Shown here piece by piece: positions 1 through 8,340 of a stretch of 47,275 bases of DNA; the stretch's first letter is position 1, and each line of letters starts with the position of its first letter. The translations under genes and the position numbers were made by a program. The notes below the pieces were generated by a model. It was given only the letters and a program-made list of their open reading frames with translations, was not told where the DNA came from and made no database searches. Source of the stretch: Bacteroidaceae bacterium (GTDB lineage: Bacteria > Bacteroidota > Bacteroidia > Bacteroidales > Bacteroidaceae); NCBI GenBank assembly GCA_017444485.1, contig JAFSWM010000113.1, positions 1 to 47,275 of the forward strand. The letters run 5' to 3'.

Positions 1-151
1 CTTATAACCTTATAACCTTAAAACCTTATAACCTCAAAACCTTATAACCTTATAACCTCAAAACCTTATAACCTCACGACCTCAAAACCTTATAACCTCA
101 AAACCTTATAACCTCAAAACCTTATAACCTCAAAACCTTATAACCTTAATA
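1..151. repeat. 8-bp tandem repeat AACCTNAN (16-bp composite unit)
   Basis: The whole stretch is built from 8-base units, AACCTTAT alternating with AACCTCAA and a few TTAA/TCAC variants, giving a 16-bp higher-order unit. The top strand is C-rich, so the bottom strand carries GG every 8 bases. There are no unique spacers, so it is not a CRISPR array. It lies directly upstream of the M6 protease gene and runs off the left edge, so its full length is unknown. The same 8-mer recurs in reverse complement at 33525-33562. Confidence 0.9.
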
Positions 152-173
152 AGCAATCACACTTATCCTCTGT

Positions 174-2999
174 ATGAAAAGACTATTCACCCTCTTTGTG
201 CTGGCTACCCTCACCCTCACGGCAGCCCATGCACAGGCCGATGACCCGCGCCACCCCGTCTTCCACAAGACACAGCCCGACGGCTCACCCCTGGCCGTAC
301 GTATGTATGGTGGCTCACACGCCGACTTCGTGTTCTACACCACGCTCGACAGCATCGCCCTGGTGCTTGACGGCAACACCTACTGCTACGCTCGTCCCGA
401 AGGCGGACGCCTGGTCAGCACTGGCGTGGCGGCCCATGAAGCAGGAAGCCGCACAGCCACCGAGCAAACCGTGGCCGCGCAGTCGCCCACGCTGCACGAG
501 GCCGTAGAAGCCCTCAAGCCACGCGCCACGCGGCGACGCATCGGCCAGCAGCCCAACCGCCTCACCGCCGTCTCTGCCGATGGCCTGGGCATGTACGGGC
601 GCACGCTCGGAGGCATGGTGAACAGCATCGGCGAATACACCCTGCCCGTAGTGCTCGTACAGTTTGCCGACCGCAAGTTCAATGCCAGCAGCACCGACGA
701 GAAGTTCTCGCGCTGGCTCAACAGCGACAACTACGTGGACAACGGCGCCACAGGCTCCGTCAAGCAATACTTCACCGACCAGTCCAAGGGAATGTTCGTC
801 CCCACCTTTGAAATTGTGGCTCGCATCACGCTCGACAGTTCTTATGTGCGCTACGGCAAGGACGACGGCGACAGGCACGACGTGAACCTCATCGGCATCT
901 TCCTGCCCGAGGTGTTCAAGGCTCTCAAAGCCAAGGGCGTGAACCTCTCCAAATACTACGACAGCCGCACCGACAACTCCGTGCCCCTCATGGCTATTCT
1001 CTACGCTGGCACTGGCCAGGCACAGAGCGGCCAGGCCGACGACATCTGGCCTTGCGAGTTTGACCTCGGCAGCCAGTACCAGGAGTGGTGCAGCGGCTAC
1101 CGCGTCAATTCCGTCTTCTTCGGCAACGAAATGCGCAGCGGCAGCATGAACGGCATCGGCGTTTTCTGCCACGAGTTCGGCCATGCCATGGGTCTGCCCG
1201 ACATCTATGCCACCAACTACGGCCACTCCACACCGCTCACAGGCTCTTGGAGCATCATGGAGAGCGGCTGCTACGTGGATGGCGGAAATCGCCCCATCGA
1301 CTACACAGCGCACGAGAAGAACCAACTCGGGTGGCTGCGACTCACCGAGCCCACCGAGCCACACGTCTATACGCTCTATCCCATGTCGTCGGACAAAGAG
1401 CCCCATGCCCTGCTGCTGCGCAACCCTGAGAACAACGCGGAATACTATATCCTCGAAAACAGACAGCCGGGGAGGTGGTCGCCCGACTATTTCGGAGCTG
1501 GCCTGCTCGTCACCCACATCGACTACAACGCCACAAACTGGGCACAAAACAATGTGAACAACGACGGCACGCACCCTCGCACCGTCGTCGTCCCCGCGGA
1601 TGGCAGCCTCTCCAGCGACGAGACAGACCTCTACCCCACCAGTTCCAACCGTGTGCTGCACGACAAGTCCAACCCCCGCACCAAGGTATATACCGGCACT
1701 GGCCTCAAACATCCCGTCTATAACATCAAAGCCAACAAGGACGGCACCGTGACGCTGAGTTACGGCTCCTCCAGCGCGCCGCAATACTTCACCGGCGACA
1801 CCGTCTATATCGCTGGCTCCAAACTCAACTGCATCGTTTCGGGCTATCGGGAACTCACCGTCATAGGCATCGACGGCGGCTACAGCGGCGACATCGTCAT
1901 CCCCGACGACAGCGTCTATTTCGACCACGGCAGGTACAAGTATGTGGGCATCGCCGCCAGTGCTTTCTCGGGCTGCGAGAGTCTCACCTCTGTGAATGTG
2001 GGCAACCGCGTGCGCACCATCGAAGCCGGCGCCTTCCACAACAGCCCATCGCTGGCGGCCATCACCGTGAGCGAGGGGAATGCCTACTATGAGTCCATCG
2101 GCGGTGCGCTCTACACCCGCCTGCCCGACAGCGCAGCACTGGTTCCCGTCACCGCCACTGCCGACTTCGCCACCAACGCACAGGGGCTTCCCGTAGCGCA
2201 GAGCCTGCGCAACTACGAGGACGCCGTGCTGCCTGCCACTTATACCGAGAATGGGCTTACCATAGGCTTTACCGATGGCGAAGCGCCGGCCTTCCTCTGG
2301 AATGCCTCGGGCAACGTACGCCTGCGCATCGCCAAGAACGCCATCATGACCATCACCGCCCCTGCCGGCTACACCATCACCGACATCGCTTTCACCGCCA
2401 ACACGCTGAGCCTCAGCCCCACCGCCGGAGCGATGTCCTCACGTGCATGGACCGGTGAGGCCACAAAGAGCGTCACCTTCGTCTGTGTGTCGGCCAGCAC
2501 CATTTCCGACATCACTGCCACCCTGCAGCGCGATGCCGACGACCGCCACCTCGTGGCCACCCCGCAAAACGCGGCAGACACATTCAACGTGGTCGATGGT
2601 ATCACCTTTATTGATGCCTATGCCATGTGCGGCGCAGCTTATACGAGCGTCACCCTGCCCTCCTCACTCACAGGCATAGGGGCTGACGCGCTGAGTCTCA
2701 CGGCACTCACGGGTATCAACGCCTATGCAGAGACACCCGCCGCGTGCACCGCCGACCCCTTCACCGGCATACCAGAGACCTGCGTCCTCCACATCCCACA
2801 AGGTACGCTCACGGCCTATAAGGAAGCCCCCTACTGGCAACGCTTCTTCCCGCGTATGGAGGAAGACCTGCCCACCGCCATTATCCTGCGCACCACGCAC
2901 TCCGCTACCGACGGCATCCTCTACGACCTACAAGGCCGCCGCGTGTCCAACCCCGCCAGCGGCGTGTACATCATCGACGGGCGCAAGATCGTGCACTAA
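174..2999 (+). CDS. Secreted M6-family metalloprotease with LRR-like region and C-terminal sorting-type tail
   Basis: The protein has 941 residues and an N-terminal signal peptide (about residues 1-22, cleavage after AHA/Q). The zinc motif HEFGH is at residues 333-337 with Asp343 as the expected third ligand, followed by a Met-turn-like SIMES around 362; this is the HExxHxxGxxD pattern of M6 (immune inhibitor A-like) peptidases. After the catalytic part come BspA/LRR_5-like stretches (about 585-650) and a variable C-terminal region. The last 25 residues, starting YDLQGRR at 917 and ending GRKIVH, resemble type IX secretion sorting tails common in Prevotella; no secretion gene is in the window, so that route is inference. 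It is probably an extracellular or surface protease. It is monocistronic, preceded by the repeat and followed by a strong terminator. Confidence 0.9.
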   Translation: MKRLFTLFVLATLTLTAAHAQADDPRHPVFHKTQPDGSPLAVRMYGGSHADFVFYTTLDSIALVLDGNTYCYARPEGGRLVSTGVAAHEAGSRTATEQTVAAQSPTLHEAVEALKPRATRRRIGQQPNRLTAVSADGLGMYGRTLGGMVNSIGEYTLPVVLVQFADRKFNASSTDEKFSRWLNSDNYVDNGATGSVKQYFTDQSKGMFVPTFEIVARITLDSSYVRYGKDDGDRHDVNLIGIFLPEVFKALKAKGVNLSKYYDSRTDNSVPLMAILYAGTGQAQSGQADDIWPCEFDLGSQYQEWCSGYRVNSVFFGNEMRSGSMNGIGVFCHEFGHAMGLPDIYATNYGHSTPLTGSWSIMESGCYVDGGNRPIDYTAHEKNQLGWLRLTEPTEPHVYTLYPMSSDKEPHALLLRNPENNAEYYILENRQPGRWSPDYFGAGLLVTHIDYNATNWAQNNVNNDGTHPRTVVVPADGSLSSDETDLYPTSSNRVLHDKSNPRTKVYTGTGLKHPVYNIKANKDGTVTLSYGSSSAPQYFTGDTVYIAGSKLNCIVSGYRELTVIGIDGGYSGDIVIPDDSVYFDHGRYKYVGIAASAFSGCESLTSVNVGNRVRTIEAGAFHNSPSLAAITVSEGNAYYESIGGALYTRLPDSAALVPVTATADFATNAQGLPVAQSLRNYEDAVLPATYTENGLTIGFTDGEAPAFLWNASGNVRLRIAKNAIMTITAPAGYTITDIAFTANTLSLSPTAGAMSSRAWTGEATKSVTFVCVSASTISDITATLQRDADDRHLVATPQNAADTFNVVDGITFIDAYAMCGAAYTSVTLPSSLTGIGADALSLTALTGINAYAETPAACTADPFTGIPETCVLHIPQGTLTAYKEAPYWQRFFPRMEEDLPTAIILRTTHSATDGILYDLQGRRVSNPASGVYIIDGRKIVH

Positions 3000-3064
3000 G
3001 CATCTAAGCAAGTCGCACGCCTTGCCAGCGCAATAGAACATACTTGCACAACCGACCATAGCAA

Positions 3065-3117
3065 AACCTCCGCCCTTTCCCGTCGCGGTCTTTATGACAG
3101 GGGAAAGGGCGGAGGTT
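3065..3117. terminator. Bidirectional intrinsic terminator
   Basis: A perfect 17-bp inverted repeat (3065-3081 with 3101-3117, arm AACCTCCGCCCTTTCCC) with a 19-base loop lies in the 137-base gap between the convergent M6 protease and ABC permease genes. The minus-strand exit is TTTTGC and the plus-strand exit CGTTTC, so it probably serves both genes. Confidence 0.85.
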
Positions 3118-3136
3118 CGTTTCTGCAACCGAAAAG

Positions 3137-4330
3137 TTAGCCGCGTTTCAGGGCTTCGACCTTGCGACGGATGGCAAGGGAATTAAATATGGTCACCAAC
3201 AAGAGGATGGCCAGGCCCACGAGCAGGGCAGGCACCACCGTGCCGCCGTGCACCTGCGGGAACACCATGGCCAGCGTGTGCATGTACCAGGATCGCACCG
3301 GCAGCAAGAGCAATGCGGCAAGCAGGAATACCGCCACGTTCAGTCCCAAGGTGAGCAACTGGTAAGGCAGGCTCACACGCGCTGGGGAGTAGCCTATGAG
3401 AAGCAGGTTCTGCAATTTTTGCGTGTTCTTCTGCACCAGTAGGAACACGCTCAGCATCAGGATGTAGAACGAGAGCAGACAGACGAGCAGCCCTACACCA
3501 GTGACGAGCGTCACCACGATGCGCAGGAAGAAAGTGGCCTTGCCAGCATCCAAACGATTGTCCTCCACTTCGTAGCCGCGTTCTTGCATAAACTTCATGA
3601 TGCCTTCGTCAGCGGGGTTGTCCACACGGACTATCAAGCGCGAGGCGCTCTCGTCCTTACCCGGCTCGTACGCGTTGTTGCTCCATTCGAGGAAGCGGCG
3701 AGGTACAAGTATGGTATTTAGGCGGCTACTGAAACCTATCACGCGTCCGCTGAATGTTTCGGTGCGTCCGGTGGCGTGGATGAGAATACGCATCTCAATC
3801 TGCGAAGCCATGGCATCCGACACCTTGGGCAGACCGCGCGAGGCAGCAAAACCGAAGTTGTAGAGCGCCAAGTAGGTGCGCGGCAGGATTACGGGAATGG
3901 TGCGCGCGCCGTCCTCGTACTGCCAATCGGCGGGGCTCACCTCCACGAAACTATCCGGCACGGCTTCAAAAAACAGTTCGCTGGCAAAGCCTGCACTCCC
4001 TTTCACACCCATCGTGGCAGTGACCTTGTACTGCGAAGAGGTGAAACGCCCCACTCCCTTTGCGAAAGGCTGCGCACCGAGTTCGTCCACCTCATCATCG
4101 GTGAAATCCTGCGACGCACCGCTTAGCGTAGTGACCGTGCTGATACGCTTAGACACCACCAGATAGTCGGCTCCGAAAAAGCCATCGTCGCGGCTAAACA
4201 TCGGAGCGAGGTCGCCGTAGAATTGCACGCCGAGCATCACAATCCACATCCCCGCCAGGTTGGCCAAGACAAAGCCCACGAGTTGCGGCAGGCTGACGTG
4301 CTGCCGCAGGAGTTTCCACAGAAGTCTCAT
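3137..4330 (-). CDS. ABC transporter permease, FtsX-like
   Basis: A 397-residue inner-membrane protein. One membrane segment near the N-terminus (about 15-37) is followed by a large extracytoplasmic domain (about 40-260) and three C-terminal membrane segments (about 265-295, 320-345, 365-388). This is the MacB/LolC/FtsX topology. Its ATG overlaps the stop of the upstream ATPase gene as ATGA, so the two are translationally coupled and almost certainly partners. It is the last gene of the minus-strand operon starting at 7528. The substrate is not evident; the family includes lipoprotein-releasing, drug-efflux and cell-division machines. Confidence 0.85.
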   Translation of the reverse strand: MRLLWKLLRQHVSLPQLVGFVLANLAGMWIVMLGVQFYGDLAPMFSRDDGFFGADYLVVSKRISTVTTLSGASQDFTDDEVDELGAQPFAKGVGRFTSSQYKVTATMGVKGSAGFASELFFEAVPDSFVEVSPADWQYEDGARTIPVILPRTYLALYNFGFAASRGLPKVSDAMASQIEMRILIHATGRTETFSGRVIGFSSRLNTILVPRRFLEWSNNAYEPGKDESASRLIVRVDNPADEGIMKFMQERGYEVEDNRLDAGKATFFLRIVVTLVTGVGLLVCLLSFYILMLSVFLLVQKNTQKLQNLLLIGYSPARVSLPYQLLTLGLNVAVFLLAALLLLPVRSWYMHTLAMVFPQVHGGTVVPALLVGLAILLLVTIFNSLAIRRKVEALKRG

Positions 4331-4974
4331 AGGTGCAGCGTGTGGTCGTAAGGTATGGGCAGGTCCTTGCCGATGCTGGTCACGAGAACGCCCGCGCCGC
4401 TCTCCTTCACTTCCTCCGACAGTATCTCAGCCATAATCTGCGAGTTCGCATCATCAAGGTGGCTCACGGGTTCGTCGAGCAACAGGAAATCGGCAGGTTG
4501 CGCCAGAGCACGAATGAATGCCACGCGTTGCTGCTGACCGAAACTCATCCGGCCCACCTCAGCATGCAGTTTCTCGGCAATTCCCAGACGCTCAAAAGCC
4601 TCCTCTATCCATCGGGCAGGCTTGTGGTGCGTCAGGCGGTTCTTTATTTCCACGTTCTCCAACGCCGTGAGTTCGGGAAACAGGCGCAGTTCTTGGAAGA
4701 GGTGAGACAGCGTACCCACCCTGATGTTTGTCCAGCGCTTTGAGGAGAAAGTGGAGATATCCTCGCCGTCAAAAAAGAGGTGTCCGTCGAAGTCGGTGCG
4801 GTAGCCTATAAGATAGGCACACAGGCTGCTCTTTCCCGTGCCCGACATGGCCTCAACGAGGTATGTCTTGCCTCGCTCGAAAGCCACGTCTTTGAGCCAC
4901 ACATCGCTTTGGAGCGTGTCGCGCCGCTCGCGAAAGACGTGCGGGAGCATTTGTTGTAAACGTATGGTTTGCAT
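4327..4974 (-). CDS. ABC transporter ATP-binding protein with degenerate motifs
   Basis: A 215-residue nucleotide-binding domain. Visible motifs are Walker A SGTGKSS (Lys48), Q-loop Gln94, signature MSFGQ (143-147, in place of LSGGQ), Walker B LLLDEP (Asp167-Glu168) and D-loop SHLD. The usual switch histidine is missing: VLVTTHD of typical members reads VLVTSIGKD here, around 197-204. It should power the FtsX-like permease encoded immediately downstream (4-base overlap). It begins 3 bases after the stop of the membrane-anchored gene upstream. The retained catalytic Glu168 suggests it still binds and perhaps hydrolyses ATP, but the altered H-loop and signature are unusual. Confidence 0.88.
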   Translation of the reverse strand: MQTIRLQQMLPHVFRERRDTLQSDVWLKDVAFERGKTYLVEAMSGTGKSSLCAYLIGYRTDFDGHLFFDGEDISTFSSKRWTNIRVGTLSHLFQELRLFPELTALENVEIKNRLTHHKPARWIEEAFERLGIAEKLHAEVGRMSFGQQQRVAFIRALAQPADFLLLDEPVSHLDDANSQIMAEILSEEVKESGAGVLVTSIGKDLPIPYDHTLHL

Positions 4975-4977
4975 AAG

Positions 4978-6141
4978 TCACTCAGTGAAAGTCATACAGA
5001 ATCCGCCCTGCACCGTTGTGCGAAGCGTAATCTGCCGAAAACCTCCGAAGAGGCGTTGCAACACGTCCAGCACCTGTTCTGGCAAGGGAGATTGAAGCAA
5101 TGGAGCGGTGCGTACCACGAGGAGGGCACGCTCGTCAGCGTTCAGTTGAAGGGATGTTCCGTCTGTCGGCGCCATCCCTCGGCTTTGCAACACCACCGGG
5201 CTACCCTGCTCGTCGCGCCCTTCGAGGCGGAACTGCGCATTGTCTGTGGTATCAAGGCTACTGACGGCGATGGCAGAAATGCCACGCATTCGGCCTATCG
5301 TGGCAGAAGCCGTGGCGGTGTCGTTCAGGGCGGTGAGGAGCATACGTGCCGAGCCGTCGGCACGCAAGCGCCTGAGCAGTTCTGGGCCGTCCATTCTGAA
5401 CGCGCCCGTCAGCAATTTGTCAGAAGCGGTAGGCGGGAGTGGTTTCTCTGATGCTGCAGGGCGTGTAGTGCCATTCTCCCACAACCCTCCGGTTACGACA
5501 AAGCCTTGCTCTACGGACTTTCCACTTCCAGCAATGAGTGCACCGCCGCCGGGCAGTGCCAAGCGCATCAGTGAGCCATAGGGTGCAGGCAATACCTTCG
5601 TGGATGCCACGAAAGCCATAGGCGCATCATTCTGCAACGCCTCCGCTTGTGGGGTATGACCGAAGCCTTCATCGACAGGGGCATCGGCCATCACCTGTAG
5701 CGTGTGGCGCAGCCGCTCGCGCTCCATCGCCGTGGCGGGGCCAAGGGCAATGAGCGTCTCGTCATGCAGCATAGCCATCCAGCCGCTGTCAGTCCATATC
5801 CAGTGTGCACCGTCTTCTTCGGTGACAGCATTTGTCGGCAAGGCGGCGAGCAAGGCATCTGCATCGCTGAGTCGCACCGCCACGCCGAAGTACTCATTGG
5901 GCGTGACGAACAGATACGCCTCACCCCTGACATCCGTCTTGTTGGTGGGTAGGCCTGTGAACGAAGCGAAATGGGCTGCAAAGTCCGTGGCGGTGGCGGC
6001 CTCTTCGGAGAGACGCACCACAGCCTTGCTCCGTGCAGGAATCATGTCGAGCAAGGGTTTCGCACGTCCCAGCCACCACAACAGGGCAAAGACCAGCACG
6101 TGCAGCAACATGATGGGTATCAGGAGTTTCTTTTTCATCAT
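4978..6141 (-). CDS. Membrane-anchored protein of unknown function in ABC operon
   Basis: A 387-residue protein starting at the ATG at 6141, which overlaps the rsmE stop as ATGA; an in-frame extension to 6234 would lie inside rsmE and lacks coding character. The N-terminus (MMKKK plus a hydrophobic stretch at about 6-24) is an uncleaved signal anchor, so most of the protein should be extracytoplasmic. The rest is a mixed soluble domain with IPARSKAVVRL just after the anchor. That opening is reminiscent of the DUF3352/DUF4836-type proteins of Bacteroidetes, but I cannot assign a family with certainty. Its place between rsmE and an ABC exporter pair, with a 3-base gap to the ATPase, suggests it works with the transporter. 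Confidence 0.75.
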   Translation of the reverse strand: MMKKKLLIPIMLLHVLVFALLWWLGRAKPLLDMIPARSKAVVRLSEEAATATDFAAHFASFTGLPTNKTDVRGEAYLFVTPNEYFGVAVRLSDADALLAALPTNAVTEEDGAHWIWTDSGWMAMLHDETLIALGPATAMERERLRHTLQVMADAPVDEGFGHTPQAEALQNDAPMAFVASTKVLPAPYGSLMRLALPGGGALIAGSGKSVEQGFVVTGGLWENGTTRPAASEKPLPPTASDKLLTGAFRMDGPELLRRLRADGSARMLLTALNDTATASATIGRMRGISAIAVSSLDTTDNAQFRLEGRDEQGSPVVLQSRGMAPTDGTSLQLNADERALLVVRTAPLLQSPLPEQVLDVLQRLFGGFRQITLRTTVQGGFCMTFTE

Positions 6142-6944
6142 CCCTTGCGTTTGCGGAGGTACATCATGTGTACTGCTACCATCGCGGCGGTCTCGGTGCG
6201 CAAGCGGCTCTCGCCGAGGCTCACGCTCTTCCATCCCCGCCCTGCAGCCTCGCGTACCTCATCGGTGGTGAAGTCGCCCTCCGGACCTATCATCACCACG
6301 GCGTCGCCCTCCGGAGGGATTATGTCGAGGAGCAGAGGCTTGGCGGCGGTGGTGGCGCAATAGAGGGGCAAGCCCAGCGCGTCGCCATCGGTATCCAGTG
6401 GCTCGCCACTACCTGCAGGCTCGTGGCAGTGACAGATGTATTTGTGAGGAGTGGCGGCGTGCCGCTCCAAGAATTCTGCAAAAGGCACAGGCCCTTCGAT
6501 GACGGGCAGCCACGCTTTGTGGCTCTGCTTCATCGCACTGACAGCATTGCGCTGAAGGCGGTCGGTGCGCAAGCGGCTACGTTCGCCGTTGCGAGTGGCA
6601 AGGAAGGTGATGCTGTCGGCACCTATCTCTGTGGCTTTCTCCACGAACCATTCCATTCGGTCCTGGTTCTTGGTGGGCGCCACGGCAATGTGTATGCCTC
6701 CATGCCACAGGGCAGGCGGTGTGAGGGCTTTCTCTACCTGCACGCTGCATCCGTGCTTCGTGGCTGTGGCCACTGTGCCAACGGCAATAGTACCTGCGCC
6801 ATTGGTCAGTGCCACGCTGTCGCCCACAGCAAGGCGCAGCACGCGCACGGCATGGGCCGCCTCGTCAGCAGGCAGATCGGCAAGCACTGGCAGATGGCCT
6901 GCAGCAGGCAATGCGGGGCAGTAGAATAGTCTGATCTCTTTCAA
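6138..6944 (-). CDS. rsmE: 16S rRNA (uracil-1498-N3)-methyltransferase RsmE, TTG start
   Basis: A 268-residue SPOUT methyltransferase that modifies U1498 of 16S rRNA using S-adenosylmethionine. The C-terminal knot is recognisable from IGPEGDFTTDE followed by SLGESRLRTETAA, the signature of the RsmE family; an N-terminal PUA-like domain precedes it. The frame opens with TTG at 6944, overlapping the TGA stop of the upstream gene as TTGA; no ATG sits at the right place, and the next residues (KEIRLFY) match the family start well. It is therefore probably translated by coupling from the upstream gene. It is the second gene of the minus-strand operon. Confidence 0.93.
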   Translation of the reverse strand: MKEIRLFYCPALPAAGHLPVLADLPADEAAHAVRVLRLAVGDSVALTNGAGTIAVGTVATATKHGCSVQVEKALTPPALWHGGIHIAVAPTKNQDRMEWFVEKATEIGADSITFLATRNGERSRLRTDRLQRNAVSAMKQSHKAWLPVIEGPVPFAEFLERHAATPHKYICHCHEPAGSGEPLDTDGDALGLPLYCATTAAKPLLLDIIPPEGDAVVMIGPEGDFTTDEVREAAGRGWKSVSLGESRLRTETAAMVAVHMMYLRKRKG

Positions 6945-7528
6945 AGCGCGGCAGTGGATGAGATATGCGCAAGTCCCTCGCGGCGGTTCAGTTCATCGCG
7001 CAGCGTCTTGGCCATTTCGAAGTTGTCGTCCTTGACAGCCTGCTCCATCGCTTCGTGCAGCAGGTTCTCGTCCATCGCACTGACCGGCACGGCGAGGCTC
7101 ACCATCCCGTCCTCGGCGGTATTCCCCGAGGTCATGCTGTTGAAATAGTTTTCGGACACCTGTATCGGCACGCCCAACTCTATGGCGAGTACCACAGCAG
7201 AGCCAAGGTGTTGCTGCACTGTGCGGACGTCAGCGCCCTGCCGCATGATGATACCTGCGCGATACTCGCCCTGCGGGGTATTGTTGTGCAGCACCACGCA
7301 GAGTATGTTCATCGCGAAGGCATCAAGCATGCTCCGCACCGTGCGTGCCAGTTCGCTGCGTTCTCCCTGCATGGCGTGGCTCACCATGTCGTATTCCTCT
7401 TGCGTGACGAGCGTGGCCATGCAGCGTTTGCCCGCCACCTCACGAAGGATAAGTATATATGCGCCGTGCAGGCTCACTCCGCGCGTGAGTCCCAGCGGCA
7501 CCAGATTGATGAATTTTGTATCAGCCAT
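6941..7528 (-). CDS. Bifunctional nuclease (BFN/DUF151) domain protein with UVR motif
   Basis: A 195-residue protein. Residues about 10-140 match the bifunctional nuclease domain (LGLTRGVSLHGAYILILRE near the start; AIELGVPIQVSE later), a family with reported DNase/RNase activity in plants and a common housekeeping gene in Bacteroidales. The C-terminus (about 160-185, with FEMAKTLRDELNRRE) is a UVR-type helix-hairpin as found in UvrB/UvrC and Clp partners. It is the first gene of the minus-strand operon, with a good promoter at 7555-7587 and a short leader of about 20 bases. Its function in Bacteroidetes is not established. Confidence 0.88.
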   Translation of the reverse strand: MADTKFINLVPLGLTRGVSLHGAYILILREVAGKRCMATLVTQEEYDMVSHAMQGERSELARTVRSMLDAFAMNILCVVLHNNTPQGEYRAGIIMRQGADVRTVQQHLGSAVVLAIELGVPIQVSENYFNSMTSGNTAEDGMVSLAVPVSAMDENLLHEAMEQAVKDDNFEMAKTLRDELNRREGLAHISSTAAL

Positions 7529-7554
7529 TCGTTTTGTCCTAATTTGTTAGACGG

Positions 7555-7587
7555 CAAAGTTACACAGTTTTTCAGAAAAAGGGCAAA
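7555..7587 (-). promoter_or_regulatory. Bacteroidetes-type promoter for the 7528-3137 operon
   Basis: On the minus strand, TTTG (7587-7584) is followed after 21 bases by TAACTTTG (7562-7555), matching the -33 TTTG / -7 TAnnTTTG consensus. Transcription would begin around 7551, about 20 bases before the ATG. Confidence 0.7.
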
Positions 7588-7615
7588 TAGCGTGCCTTAT
7601 GCCGTATCTTTGCAA

Positions 7616-8170
7616 TTAGATTACCTCTTGAGCATCCTTGAAAGGCTTCAAGTCATAGTACATAAGACGTGTTTCTTCGTCTGAATCGGTCTCTGTAAAC
7701 AACTTAAAACCGCAACGATTTTCATAAAAATCTACGACATCGGCATAGGCATCGACCGTAAGGAATCGACAACCAGAACGGCTACCGAACGCAAAAAGAG
7801 CCTTGATGTACTGGATTATCTGTTTGCCTATGCCCTGATGAGCATAGTTCTCGCTGACAGCCAGACGGCCTATTTTCACTGCGGGATAATGGTTACGTTG
7901 TTTAACGTAAGGAATCTTGCGATTGATGCGGTTGCGTGTTCTCTTGTCATCCTCCTCAAACTTAATTGTGTCATTGAGTAATGAGAAATAGGCCACAACC
8001 TCATTCGTGCTGGGATTCTGTAAGATATAAGTAACGGTGAGCAGCTGCTCTTGATAATCCTTGGCTTCAAGCATAAGAAATTCGTTCAAGTCGCTGTCCA
8101 TGCTCTTTAACTCAGGAATGATTAACGCCTTGGATAGAATGCTTAGTGTCAAGTCCTCAATGCGTACCAT
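7616..8170 (-). CDS. GNAT-family N-acetyltransferase, possible toxin
   Basis: A 184-residue GNAT fold. The acetyl-CoA binding core is VKIGRLAVSENYAHQGIGKQ (loop Q-G-I-G-K) and the C-terminal part shows LTVDAYADVVDFYENRCGF, a pattern like the TacT/AtaT group that acetylates charged tRNA. The start ATG at 8170 shares one base with the stop of the small gene upstream (TGATG), so the two are coupled. The region is clearly more AT-rich, with lysine- and asparagine-rich codons, than the flanking DNA, which points to recent acquisition. Toxin activity is inference from fold, small-partner arrangement and composition; an ordinary metabolite acetyltransferase remains possible. Confidence 0.85.
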   Translation of the reverse strand: MVRIEDLTLSILSKALIIPELKSMDSDLNEFLMLEAKDYQEQLLTVTYILQNPSTNEVVAYFSLLNDTIKFEEDDKRTRNRINRKIPYVKQRNHYPAVKIGRLAVSENYAHQGIGKQIIQYIKALFAFGSRSGCRFLTVDAYADVVDFYENRCGFKLFTETDSDEETRLMYYDLKPFKDAQEVI

Positions 8171-8340
8171 CAGGAAGCGAATGTGGCTATACTTTTGAAG
8201 CGTTCATATGTTTCACGAGCCTTGAGGACTTCTTCTGCAGACACTGGTGTTGGATGTTCAAGGTTGTATATGAAGCGCCTGGCATCTTTCCCCTTCAATA
8301 CTGGTGTTTCTTTAATTGGTCGTGCCATAATTCTATTCAT
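8170..8340 (-). CDS. Small conserved-looking protein paired with the GNAT, possible antitoxin
   Basis: A basic 56-residue protein from the ATG at 8340; a second in-frame ATG at 8328 would give 52 residues beginning MARPIKETPVLKGKDARRF, which looks like the family core. It ends in TGATG overlap with the GNAT gene. Size, order (small gene first) and overlap are those of an antitoxin-toxin pair, but no ribbon-helix-helix motif of the DUF1778 type is obvious, so the role is inferred. A TATTTTTG -7-like element lies at 8367-8360 on the minus strand, without a convincing -33 partner. Confidence 0.7.
   Translation of the reverse strand: MNRIMARPIKETPVLKGKDARRFIYNLEHPTPVSAEEVLKARETYERFKSIATFAS

Noticed and set aside
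1..151. CRISPR array at the left edge
   Set aside because: The units are contiguous 8-mers without unique spacers, and no cas gene is near.
315..2039. Long antisense open frame (574 codons) inside the M6 protease gene
   Set aside because: It mirrors a gene with clear catalytic motifs and a signal peptide; GC-rich codon use opens the opposite frame. No recognisable domain. The same applies to the long antisense frames at 24903-26399, 34834-36291, 38130-39845, 39932-42346 and 42510-44435.
7605..7612. TATCTTTG promoter -7 on the plus strand
   Set aside because: No -33 element and no plus-strand gene follows before the antisense GNAT gene.
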